A DNA stretch of 64,000 nt, taken from NCBI RefSeq assembly GCF_000478825.2, contig NZ_CP007542.1, positions 1,426,001 to 1,490,000 of the forward strand, in the 5' to 3' direction. The position numbers and the translations under genes were made by a program. Each line of letters opens with the position of its first letter. Position 1 is the first letter of the stretch. This stretch comes from Synechocystis sp. PCC 6714. GTDB lineage: Bacteria; Cyanobacteriota; Cyanobacteriia; Cyanobacteriales; Microcystaceae. The notes below the pieces were generated by a model. It worked only from the letters and a program-made list of their open reading frames with translations. It searched no databases and was not told where the DNA came from. Below, one piece after another: positions 44,430 to 54,200 of this stretch.

Positions 44430-45476
44430 ATGAAAAAACAACATCATCACATTCTGAAAAAATTGCTACTAAGTGTGATGGGCCTAGGTCTAGTCATCAC
44501 AGGTTATTGGGGGTGGCGCATATACCAAAATTTTCGTATCTTGCAGAACCTACAAAGCCAACAAGAGCAACTTTCTCGCTACCGACAAGAAGCAAAGCAA
44601 AGGCCCCAAGAGCCAGAGGTTTGGCTTCAGTTTGGAGATGCGGCATTCGATTTTTGGCAGAATGCAGGACAAGGGATTCGCATTGCCAAAGAAGTAAATC
44701 AGATATCTTTAGTCTGGGAATGGTTGGAGGAAAGGAATTCTGCCCTAGAGGAAGCAAATTCTGCCTATAGTCGAGTGTTAAAACTAGCTCCTGAATCTGC
44801 AGAAGCTATGGCAGGTTTATGTCAGGTTTTAATTGAACAATTTGAGCCAGCCAAGGCAGTAACAATATGTCAACGGGCAGTACAAATTAGTCCGGCACAG
44901 TCAGATCTCTATTTAGCTTTGAGTACAGCCTTAATTCAGGATAGTCAATGGGCAAAAGCCGAAGTGGTAGCCCGTCAAGTAATAGCGATTGAATCTAATA
45001 ATGATGATGCCTATTACCAACTGGGAAATGCTCTTTTAGGTCAAGAAAAGGTAGATGAGGGGATTGTGGCCTTGCAGAAATCAATTTCTCTAGATCCAAA
45101 TGCTAATCTAGCCTATATTCGTTTAGGGGATGCTTTGGACTGGAAAAATCTTAGTGAGGAAGCAATTCTTGCCTATCGTCAATCAATCAAAGTTGCGCCA
45201 TCTTATCCACTAGCATATGAAAGATTAGGTCAAGTTTATTCCAAACAAAAACGTTGGGAAGAGGCTATATTGGTCTATCGCGAAGGGTTAAAGTATTTCC
45301 CGAGTGAGGTAAATAGCCTTAAAGGTTTGGGCAATGCTCTTGTCAAGCTAAAGCGGTGGGAAGAAGCGCTCGCTGCCTATGAGAAAGTATTATCGTTTGA
45401 TCCAGAGGATGCAGAAAGTCGTCAAATGCGGGAACGCATTGTACAACAACAAAAAGTGAAGCCTACATCCCCATAA
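44430..45476 (+). CDS. Membrane-anchored TPR protein
   Basis: The 348-residue protein begins with a basic stretch (MKKQHHHILKK) and one transmembrane helix (LLLSVMGLGLVITGYWGWRI), followed by a helical region and about six TPR repeats (residues 105-335; for example DDAYYQLGNALLGQEKVDEG and VNSLKGLGNALVKLKRWEEA). It is a probable scaffold facing the periplasm or thylakoid lumen. It starts 59 bp after the small gene of the NAD operon. The partner is unknown. Confidence 0.75.
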   Translation: MKKQHHHILKKLLLSVMGLGLVITGYWGWRIYQNFRILQNLQSQQEQLSRYRQEAKQRPQEPEVWLQFGDAAFDFWQNAGQGIRIAKEVNQISLVWEWLEERNSALEEANSAYSRVLKLAPESAEAMAGLCQVLIEQFEPAKAVTICQRAVQISPAQSDLYLALSTALIQDSQWAKAEVVARQVIAIESNNDDAYYQLGNALLGQEKVDEGIVALQKSISLDPNANLAYIRLGDALDWKNLSEEAILAYRQSIKVAPSYPLAYERLGQVYSKQKRWEEAILVYREGLKYFPSEVNSLKGLGNALVKLKRWEEALAAYEKVLSFDPEDAESRQMRERIVQQQKVKPTSP

Positions 45477-45609
45477 ATCCTGTACTTTTTTGAAGTTACA
45501 ACACAGAAAAGGGAGAAAATTTATGCCGTATATCTAACTGAAATAAGAGTGGGGCGGATGGTATGTATAATGGTATATTATAAATAATGACTAAACTAAT
45601 AAGCAACTT

Positions 45610-46394
45610 ATGGCATACGATCTAGATTTACGACTAAGAGTAATAGGTTTTCTAGAAGAAGGGAATGGTGTAACGAAGGCATCAAAAATATTTAAGGTAG
45701 GTAGAGAGACAATTTATAGATGGTTAAGCCGGGAAAATCTGGAACCAACGAAGGTAAAGAACCGGCGTCGGAAGATAGATATAAAAGAGCTGGAGAAAGA
45801 TGTGATGAAAAATCCAGATATGGCGATGAAAGAGAGAGCAAAGAAATTCGGTGTAACTGCTAGCGCACTGTCATATAGATTTAAAGAAATGGGAATTACG
45901 AGAAAAAAAATAGTTACTATATAAAGAAAGAGATGAAGAAAAAAGAGCAGAATATCAAAAAATCCTGAAAGAGCTAATTCTAATTTATGGGGTTGCAAGC
46001 CTTGTATTCATAGATGAGGCTGGTTTTGAGGAGTTTGCCTCTTCAGTGTACGGATGGTCAAAAAGAGGAAAGAAAAAACAAAAAAGACCTGATAGCACCG
46101 ATGCTATTTAGTGGAAGTTTAAACGCCGAAGGTTTTGAAGGATGGCTTGAATTATACCTGATACCTGCATTAACAATTCCATCGGTATTAATTATGGATA
46201 ATGCGCCTATTCATAGAAAGACTAGGATTAGAAAAATAGTGGAAGAGGCAGGACATACAATTTTATTTTTACCCACCTACTCGCCAGATCTTAATGACAT
46301 AGAGCATGGTTTTAGTGCATTGAAAAGAGCAAGAACATACGCCTCTCCAGATGTAAGCATAGATGAAATTATTCGTAACTACTGTGTAGCGTAG
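45610..46394 (+). pseudogene. ISY100-like (IS630/Tc1-mariner) transposase, broken
   Basis: The first 104 codons (MAYDLDLRLRVIGFLEEGNG, HTH region ETIYRWLSRENLEPTK) are the DNA-binding half of an ISY100-type transposase. A frameshift after ITRKKIVTI at about 45915 moves the reading to another frame (YKERDEEKRAEYQKILKELI, then SLVFIDEAGFEEFASSVYGW). A second break near 46075 with a short internal deletion leads into the frame containing KKDLIAPMLFSGSLNAEGFE, IMDNAPIHRKT and YSPDLNDIEHGFSALKRART. The DDE residues are all present but in three frames. TAACTAGCTATA at 46411-46422 may be the right end. Confidence 0.85.
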
Positions 46395-46560
46395 TGTCCC
46401 ATAGTTAATTTAACTAGCTATACCCCTCTTCCGTCGATCTGGGAAACAAATTTAAACTTGAATCGCTGAGGTTCTTACCAGGTATGTCTCTCAGGATTAT
46501 TTGAAGAGAAAAAATAGGAGATGGAATTTTTATTGGGTACGATCCCTAAAACCTATGCTA

Positions 46561-46836
46561 TCAAAGAGTTTTGGTGATTTGGTCTGAAATTTCCTGCTCA
46601 GACTGACGGAAGAGGGATACTTGGGCTATTGATGCGAGGCTAACCGGCAAATGCAAAGTAAACAAACTGCCTTGCCTCAATTCACTTTGCACGGTTAAAG
46701 ACCCTTGATGCTTAATGGCGATCGCCAGCTTTCCTTCTACTAATCTCGGCGATCGGGACAGTAAACAACTTGGATCAGAGTGATTTGCATGAAAATAAAA
46801 CTGGCAGCAGTGACAATGGAGAGTTTTAAATATTTT
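46561..46836 (-). pseudogene. Histidine kinase C-terminal remnant
   Basis: The minus-strand frame ending at 46561 reads SRSPRLVEGKLAIAIKHQGS, then SLTVQSELRQGSLFTLHLPV and a short tail to a stop. This is the end of a HATPase domain (G2 box and the final strand). The frame is open only back to 46836 and lacks the H, N and G1 boxes, so it is a fragment of a sensor kinase gene left next to a broken insertion sequence. Confidence 0.6.
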
Positions 46837-46839
46837 TTA

Positions 46840-47503
46840 TCCCCTAGTAAAATTCTAAGAATGATTGCCCCAGTGAAATATTGCCCTGTTGTCTCCGGTG
46901 GCAGTGAAAATGGCAAGGGAGCACAGGGCCTTGAGACTGCCACGGGAGTTGTTCCCCGGATCGTAGTCGCAATGGTGAACCGTCATCAGTTACCCGTGAA
47001 GATGGAAGTCTATGCTGTACTGCAGGTCAAAGAAAGTAGTTCACATGTAGCTAGTATCAATCCAGCAGATCTCAAAAAGCCAGCCAACAAACATGATAAC
47101 CGCCCATGGGTCCTCATTTCAGGAATATTTCTTGCTCTTGTGGAAGTTCCAATAAAGTTCGCATTTTTTCCCAACCCATAAGCTGAACGGCACAGTGGAT
47201 TTTTATTTAGGGTGTGATAATTTATACCCCATGTGCCAATACCAAGGAAAATAAGGGGTCATTGCGGATCGAGGATACGAAAAAATCTTAGTCATCACAG
47301 CTTAAGATTTGTACCAATTCCTACAGCGATCGCCATTGGGAAAAATTCTATTAGGCAAAAACGAATGGATTAAATATGGGAACTCTAGATTATTTAAAGT
47401 CCCCTACATTTCAGATGACAACGCAAGAATCAGGTACAACGGCGATCGCCAAACCGGGGACGTAAAACCCCTGGAACATTGCTCTACAACGTAGCAAAAT
47501 GAG
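46840..47503. other. Region without a recognisable gene
   Basis: Several open frames exist here (the largest on the plus strand covers 46789-47181) but none has recognisable family features, good start context or consistent composition. The stretch lies between IS debris and the large glycosyltransferase gene and probably consists of decayed sequence. HIP1 octamers occur near 47328 and 47443. Confidence 0.4.
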
Positions 47504-50500
47504 ATGAATCAACCAACCTTGTTACTGCAAATATCAACGGAACTTGTTCAGTGGTTACAGCGGGAAAACATTAGCATTGGATTAAGTACCTATCAAACCA
47601 ATCGTTTAATTTTACTGGGAAGTAATGCAGACGGTCAGCTAGCCATAAATGAAAGGCTGTTTGACAAACCCATGGGGCTGCATGTTAAGGAAGATAGCCT
47701 TTATATGAGCACCCGTTACCAAATTTGGCGACTGGATAACTGCCTGAAACTTGGTGAAACCTATCAAAAAGCCGATCGCCTTTATCGACCAAGCCGGAGC
47801 TATATCACGGGTGGTCTTAATGTCCATGACTTGATATTAGATAAAAATGGCACTTTGTTATTCGTCAATACTGATTACAGTTGCCTCGCCACCATAGAAG
47901 AAGGGCATAGTTTCAAACCCCTGTGGCAACCGCCCTTTATCAAGAAATTGGTTTCTCAGGATAGTTGTCATCTCAATGGCTTAGCGTTGGTGGACGGAGA
48001 ACCCCGTTATATGACTGCCTGTGGACACACTGATAAACCAGCTAGTTGGCGTAACCATCGGCGGGGCGGCGGCATTGTCATGGACATTAGCACCAATGAG
48101 ATCATTGCCACGGGACTCTCTATGCCCCATTCTCCCCGCTGGTATGACCGCAAGCTCTGGCTACTCAATTCTGGCACTGGCGAGCTGGGTTATATCGAAA
48201 ATGGTAGTTTTGTTGCCATTACCTTCTGCCCTGGCTTTGTGCGGGGACTAACATTTTGGAAGCACTGGGCGATCGCCGGTTTATCGCAACTCCGCTCAAA
48301 AAACTTTGGTGGTTTAAGGTTAGAGGAGCGCTTAAATGAAATCGGTCAGACGCCCCAATGTGGTGTGATGGTGATTGATCTACGGACAGGAGAAATCTTT
48401 CATTCCCTCATTTTTGAAGAAACCATCGCAGAACTTTATGACGTAGTGGTGATACCTGGAGTGACTAGACCGAGGGTCATTGGTTTTGAAGATGAAGACA
48501 TTGAACGGCTAATTACTTTCCCCGGTTGTAGTGGCTTAATTACCACTAAGCCTGCTGTAAAACGTCCTAGCCTTGGCCCCAAACCTCCCATTCCTGGCCT
48601 TGCAAGCAAAGAACAGGTGGAGGGAGACAACCAAGAAGGGCAAGAAATAGAGGAATTACAACCGCAAGCAGAACTGACTGCGGCTCCAATCAAATATCAA
48701 CGGGTCTATCACCTCAATCCCGAAAACCTTGCCCCCTATGACGAAATGACATTTCCCAGCTTGCAACAACGCTGGCAAAAACAACCCCAACGGGGAGAAG
48801 TGGTAGGCATTTCTGCATCCCATGGGGGAGACCTAGTGGGTTTTGTCATTGGGGAAAAATTCAGCCCGGATAGGCTAGAAATTATTTCCCTCAAGGTTGA
48901 CTCCAGCTACTGTCGTCAGGGTATTGCTACTCAAATGTTGAGCAATCTAGAGCGGCAAGTTTTCTATGAAGGTATTACTCAATTAATTTTGGTTTACTCC
49001 AGCACAGTTGAGGTGACCACTATCTTAGAGCCGTTATTGCAAAAACTAGGCTGGCAACCTCCAACAGTATTCAATCCCCACACCAAAGGCAGTTATAAAA
49101 CCCTTAGTGAGATCGTTTCAACGGAAAAAGTTTCTGAATCAAAGCCTATCAATGGAATTATCCAGCAAATATTTCAAACTGCTAAAAAGTTAGTCCAAGC
49201 AGGAAATTTACAAGAGGCGATCGCCAAATTTCAAACTATCCTAGACCAACAACCCGACTATATTCCTGCCCTCAATCAATTGGGGAATGCTTGGCAAAAG
49301 TTAGGGAAATCCGATAAAGCGATCGCCTGCTATCAAAAAGTCTTAAAAATCAATCCAAACATAGCCGTTGCCCATTGTAATTTAGGCAGTATTTGGCAAA
49401 TACAAGGCAAGCATGAAGAGGCGATCGCCGCCTATCAAAAAGCGATTGAACTAAAACCTGATTTTGTTTTAGCCTATCGAAATTTGGCAAATCTCCATGG
49501 CACTCGCCGGCAATTTAAGCGGGCGGAAATGGTTCTTCGACGACTTCTAGAATTTCAGCCTGAAGACCCAGAAAATCACCAACTTTTGGGAAGTGTACTC
49601 CGTCAACTAGGCTATGTAGAAGAAGCAAGTAGTTGTTTTCAGAATGCTATTAAGTTAAATCCCCAGTTCAGTGAAGCTTATTATAGTCTGGGATGTTTAT
49701 TGATTACCAAAGGACAACTTAATACAGCCAAGCAATACCTTGAAAAAATCATCAAGACTCCATTGGATCAGCTTTCCTTTAATCCATCTTTCGTCTATAG
49801 CAGTTTAGGTTTTATCTTGGAAAACCAAAATAAATTCATAGAAGCTCTCCATGCCTACAATCAATCTTTACAACTCAATCCAGAAGCAACAGAAATTCTT
49901 TATCAACAGGAACATCTACGGCTAACCCTTTGTGATTGGGAAGATTTTGATGGTCGGAGACAAATCCTAATTGAACGTATTCAAAAACACCTAGAAACGC
50001 CCCAATCTGCGAAACTTACCCCCCTGAGTTTGAATAGCTTTGGAGCCCCGATCGCCTTACATACCGCCGTTAATCGTCACTGGAGTCAAACGATTACGGA
50101 GACGATGGCGGAACTGAAAAACATCTGTGGATTTATGCCCCGACAGTTTAACCGAGAAAAAATTCGCTTAGGCTATCTCTCCGCCGATTTTCGTAGCCAT
50201 GCGGTGGGTTCCCTCATTGCCGAGATTTTCCAGTACCATGATCGTGCTTCATTTGAGATCTATTGCTATTCCCTCACGGATATCAAGGATGGAACCACAA
50301 AAATCATCGAAAGGGGGTGTGATTATTTTATTGATATTGCCCATCTCTCCGTGGAAGCGGGGGCACGGCGTATTTATGCTGACGAGATTGATATTTTGAT
50401 TGATTTAGGGGGTTACACCACCTTCTGTCGCCCAGAAATCCTCGCCCTCCAACCCGCACCGATTCAAATACAATATTTGGGTTACCCTGACACTATGGGG

Positions 50501-51232
50501 GCAGAGTTTATTCAATATATTCTCGGCGATCGCCAAATTATTCCTCCAGAACTTAGCCAGTATTACACTGAGCAGGTGATCGAACTCCCCCAGGCTTTTG
50601 TTGCCTCCCCAGTGGAAATCACCCAAAATGCTCCCCCCCGCTCGGCCTTAGGATTACCCGAAAAAGGATTTGTCTATTGCTGTTTTAATCGCACTGATAA
50701 ATTTGATCCTCATTTATTTGCTGTATGGATGCGTATTCTCCAACAGGTTCCCGACTCAGTGCTCTGGCTAAGTGACATCTCCCCCAACATTACCCGAAAT
50801 CTCGAAGCTAGAGCCGAAGACCAAGGTATGAACCCAAAACGGTTAGTATTTTTACCCAAATTGCCCCTCATGAGTTTTATAGCTCATCTACAACGGGCAG
50901 ATTTATTTTTGGATACTCTTAACTACAATGCGGGAGCAACGGCGATCTCCGCTTTACAATCAGGATTACCCCTATTGACTTGTCCAGGGGAAAGTTTTGC
51001 TTCACGGATGGGAGCCAGTATTTGTTACAGTATTGGGTTAGATGACTTTATTTGTGACAGTTCCCAGTCCTATGAAGAAAGAGCAATTTATTGGGGCAAT
51101 CATGCTCAGGAATTACGGGCTGTTCGACAAAACTTGTTGCAACAAAAGAAAAAATTGCCTCTTTTTCAGCCAAAGCAATGGGTTCGTAATCTGGAAATAG
51201 CATTAAAAAATTTGCTCAAGACTCCTGGCTAA
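47504..51232 (+). CDS. TIGR03032-GNAT-TPR-OGT fusion protein (GT41 glycosyltransferase)
   Basis: The 1242-residue protein has four parts. Residues 1-345 match the TIGR03032 beta-propeller-like domain (MGLHVKEDSLYMSTRYQIWR, SRSYITGGLNVHDLI, SCHLNGLALVDGEPRYMTAC). Residues 396-525 form a GNAT acetyltransferase-like domain with the acetyl-CoA loop SSYCRQGIATQML. Residues 552-830 are TPR repeats. Residues 884-1235 are a SPINDLY/O-GlcNAc transferase-like GT41 domain (KIRLGYLSADFRSHAVGSLI; FLDTLNYNAGATAISALQSG). The GT41 part should transfer a sugar to protein Ser/Thr. It ends 64 bp before a giant RTX adhesin gene, the obvious candidate substrate. The fusion of all four parts is unusual. Confidence 0.8.
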   Translation: MNQPTLLLQISTELVQWLQRENISIGLSTYQTNRLILLGSNADGQLAINERLFDKPMGLHVKEDSLYMSTRYQIWRLDNCLKLGETYQKADRLYRPSRSYITGGLNVHDLILDKNGTLLFVNTDYSCLATIEEGHSFKPLWQPPFIKKLVSQDSCHLNGLALVDGEPRYMTACGHTDKPASWRNHRRGGGIVMDISTNEIIATGLSMPHSPRWYDRKLWLLNSGTGELGYIENGSFVAITFCPGFVRGLTFWKHWAIAGLSQLRSKNFGGLRLEERLNEIGQTPQCGVMVIDLRTGEIFHSLIFEETIAELYDVVVIPGVTRPRVIGFEDEDIERLITFPGCSGLITTKPAVKRPSLGPKPPIPGLASKEQVEGDNQEGQEIEELQPQAELTAAPIKYQRVYHLNPENLAPYDEMTFPSLQQRWQKQPQRGEVVGISASHGGDLVGFVIGEKFSPDRLEIISLKVDSSYCRQGIATQMLSNLERQVFYEGITQLILVYSSTVEVTTILEPLLQKLGWQPPTVFNPHTKGSYKTLSEIVSTEKVSESKPINGIIQQIFQTAKKLVQAGNLQEAIAKFQTILDQQPDYIPALNQLGNAWQKLGKSDKAIACYQKVLKINPNIAVAHCNLGSIWQIQGKHEEAIAAYQKAIELKPDFVLAYRNLANLHGTRRQFKRAEMVLRRLLEFQPEDPENHQLLGSVLRQLGYVEEASSCFQNAIKLNPQFSEAYYSLGCLLITKGQLNTAKQYLEKIIKTPLDQLSFNPSFVYSSLGFILENQNKFIEALHAYNQSLQLNPEATEILYQQEHLRLTLCDWEDFDGRRQILIERIQKHLETPQSAKLTPLSLNSFGAPIALHTAVNRHWSQTITETMAELKNICGFMPRQFNREKIRLGYLSADFRSHAVGSLIAEIFQYHDRASFEIYCYSLTDIKDGTTKIIERGCDYFIDIAHLSVEAGARRIYADEIDILIDLGGYTTFCRPEILALQPAPIQIQYLGYPDTMGAEFIQYILGDRQIIPPELSQYYTEQVIELPQAFVASPVEITQNAPPRSALGLPEKGFVYCCFNRTDKFDPHLFAVWMRILQQVPDSVLWLSDISPNITRNLEARAEDQGMNPKRLVFLPKLPLMSFIAHLQRADLFLDTLNYNAGATAISALQSGLPLLTCPGESFASRMGASICYSIGLDDFICDSSQSYEERAIYWGNHAQELRAVRQNLLQQKKKLPLFQPKQWVRNLEIALKNLLKTPG

Positions 51233-51296
51233 AACAATACTTCCTAGCATAAGCCTTTATAAATTCCTTTAAAACTAAGCGAAAAATACAAATTTT

Positions 51297-54200
51297 ATGA
51301 CTAACTTTTTTATCCAGCAAACCGGCAGCGTTAACCCCTTCAATGGCATTGATATCGGGTCTAGAAGCACTCCTACCTTTGCTGACTTGGACGGAGATGG
51401 CGACCTCGACGCGATCATTGGTGAACTTGACGGCAGTCTCAACTACTACCAAAACACGGGTAGTACCACCAACCCAGTCTACACAGAGCAAACCGGCAGC
51501 GTTAACTCCTTCAATGGAATTGATATCGGGTCTAGAAGCACTCCCACCTTTGCCGACTTGGACGGAGATGGCGACCTTGATCTGCTCAGTGGGAACGTCG
51601 CTGGCAATTTTAACTATTACGAGAATACGGGTAATCCTATTAACCCAGCTTATACACAGCGAACTGGTACTAACAACCCTTTCAATGGGTTTATTGTGAC
51701 AAATTTGAGTGCCCCCGCTTTTGGCGACCTGGACGGAGATGGTGACCTTGATGTCATGTCCGGGTTAACCAATGGCGCATTTCCCTATTACGAGAATACG
51801 GGTAATCCCATTAATCCAGCCTATACACAGCGAACTGGTACTGCCAACCCTTTCAATCTGTTAACCGGTTTTGGTGACCGCCCCCCAGCCTTGGCTGATC
51901 TTGATGAAGATGGAGATTTCGATGTCATTAGTGGAGGAACTGATGGCACCCTCAAATATTATGAGAATACGGGCACTATCACTAGCCCAGTTTATATAGA
52001 GCGAACAGGCACTGCTAACCCCTTCAATGGTATTGATGTGGGAGATTTCAGTGCCCCTACCTTTGGAGACATTGATGACGATGGCGATCTCGATTTACTT
52101 GTTGGTGCATCTGACGGTACTCTCTATTACTTCCTGAGTGTTGATCTGATCGCCATTACCCAATCCGGGGGCAATACCCAAGTCACTGAAGGCGGAACCA
52201 CGGATAGCTACACCGTAGTTTTAGGTGAACAACCCACTGCCGATGTAGTAATTACCCTCAATAGTGGCATCCAACTCAGCACCAACGTCACCAGCCTCAC
52301 CTTCACCATTGCCAACTGGAATGTGGCCCAAACTGTCACCGTCACCGCCATTAATGACACCGTAGGCGAAGGAACCCACCAAGGAGTTATTACCACCACT
52401 ATCAGCAGTACTGATACCCGTTTCAACGGGCTGTCCATTGCTCCTATCCAAGTGGTGATCGCCGACAACGACCTCCCCACCACTCCTCGCGTTTACACCC
52501 GGCAAACAGGGACTGCCAACCCCTTCAATGGCATTGATATTGGAGTATACAGTGTCCCCACCTTCGCTGACTTGGACGGAGATGGTGACCTTGACGTCAC
52601 AATCGGGTTAACCAGTGGCGCATTTGCTTATTACGAGAATACAGGTAATGCTACTAACCCAGCCTACACGGCACGAACTGGCACCGCCAACCCCCTTAAT
52701 GGCATCGATGTAGGCACATACAGCGCCCCTGCTTTCGCCGACCTGGACGGAGACGGCGACCTTGATATGCTCAGCGGTATACAGAACGGGCTGTTCAATT
52801 ATTATAAAAATACTGGCAGCACTAATAGTCCCGTATACATACAACAGACTGGCACCGCCAATCCTTTCAATGGATTTGATGTGGGAAATTTCAGCATCCC
52901 TACCTTCGCTGACTTGGACGGGGATGGTGACCTTGATATGCTCAGCGGGGACACCATTGGCAGATTTCACTACTACCAGAATACAGGTACCAATGTCAAT
53001 CCAGCCTACACAGCACGAATTGGTACTGCCAACCCTTTCAATGGTTTTGATACGGGGAGTACTGCTGGCAGCGCCCCAGCCTTGGCTGACCTTGATGGAG
53101 ATGGGGACATCGATGCCATTGGTGGAGCAAGTGATGGCACCCTAAAATATTATGAGAATACGGGCACTATCACCAGCCCAGTTTATACAGAACGAACTGG
53201 TGCCGCCAATCCCCTCAATGGCATCGATGTAGGAACGTTTGCTGTCCCTACCTTTGGAGATCTCGATGGCGATGGCGATCTCGATTTACTCGTTGGTGCA
53301 GGTGACGGCACTCTCTACTACTTCAAAAGTGTGGTTCCGCCGAATTCTGCCCCCACCAACTTGTCCCTGTCTGCTACCACTATTAATGAGAATGTAGCCG
53401 CCTTAACTATCATTGGTAACTTATCCACGACTGATCCCGATACGGGAAATACTTTTATCTATACTCTGGTGAATAGCTACGGAGATAATACCGCTTTCAC
53501 CATTAGTGGCAACCAGTTGGCGATTAATAATTCTCCCAACTATGAAACACAATCAACGTACGATATTAAGATAAAAACTACTGATCAAGGGGGACTGTCT
53601 TTTGAAAAAGTCTTCACTATTGAAGTTAATAATCTCGATGAAGTAGCCCCGACGATTACCTCTAGTAATACAGCAACAGCGATTAATGAAAACAGTGGAG
53701 CCAATCAAGTAGTCTATACAGTTACTTCCACCGACACAGGGGATATTGCCACAGGTTCAACCACCTATAGCCTGAAAAATGTCGGAGACTTTTCTTCCTT
53801 CACCATTGATGGGACATCAGGACAAGTCACACTTACAAGCAATCCAAATTTTGAAGCTAAATCAAGCTATAGCTTCACCGTCATTGCCACCGATGCCGCC
53901 AATAATGCGTCGGAAAAAATAGTCACTCTAGGTATCAACAACCTAGATGAAGTAGCCCCGACGATTACCTCTAGTAATACAGCAACAGCGATTAATGAAA
54001 ACAGCGGACCTAATCAAGTAGTTTATACAGTTACCTCCACCGACACAGGGGATATTGCCACAGGTTCAACCACCTATAGCCTGAAAAATGTCGGAGACTT
54101 TGCCGCCTTCACCATTGATGGCACATCAGGACAAGTCACACTTACAAGCAATCCAAATTTTGAAGCTAAATCAAGCTATAGCTTCACCGTTATTGCCACC

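Noticed and set aside
45895-45925. Programmed frameshift at the A-run of the ISY100-like transposase
   Set aside because: The frame needed downstream has a TAG directly after the A-run, so slippage there cannot restore the protein; a mutation is the simpler explanation.
46789-47181. Plus-strand gene of about 130 codons
   Set aside because: No family features, unclear start and position in decayed DNA; the minus strand has an equally plausible frame over part of it, so neither is supported.
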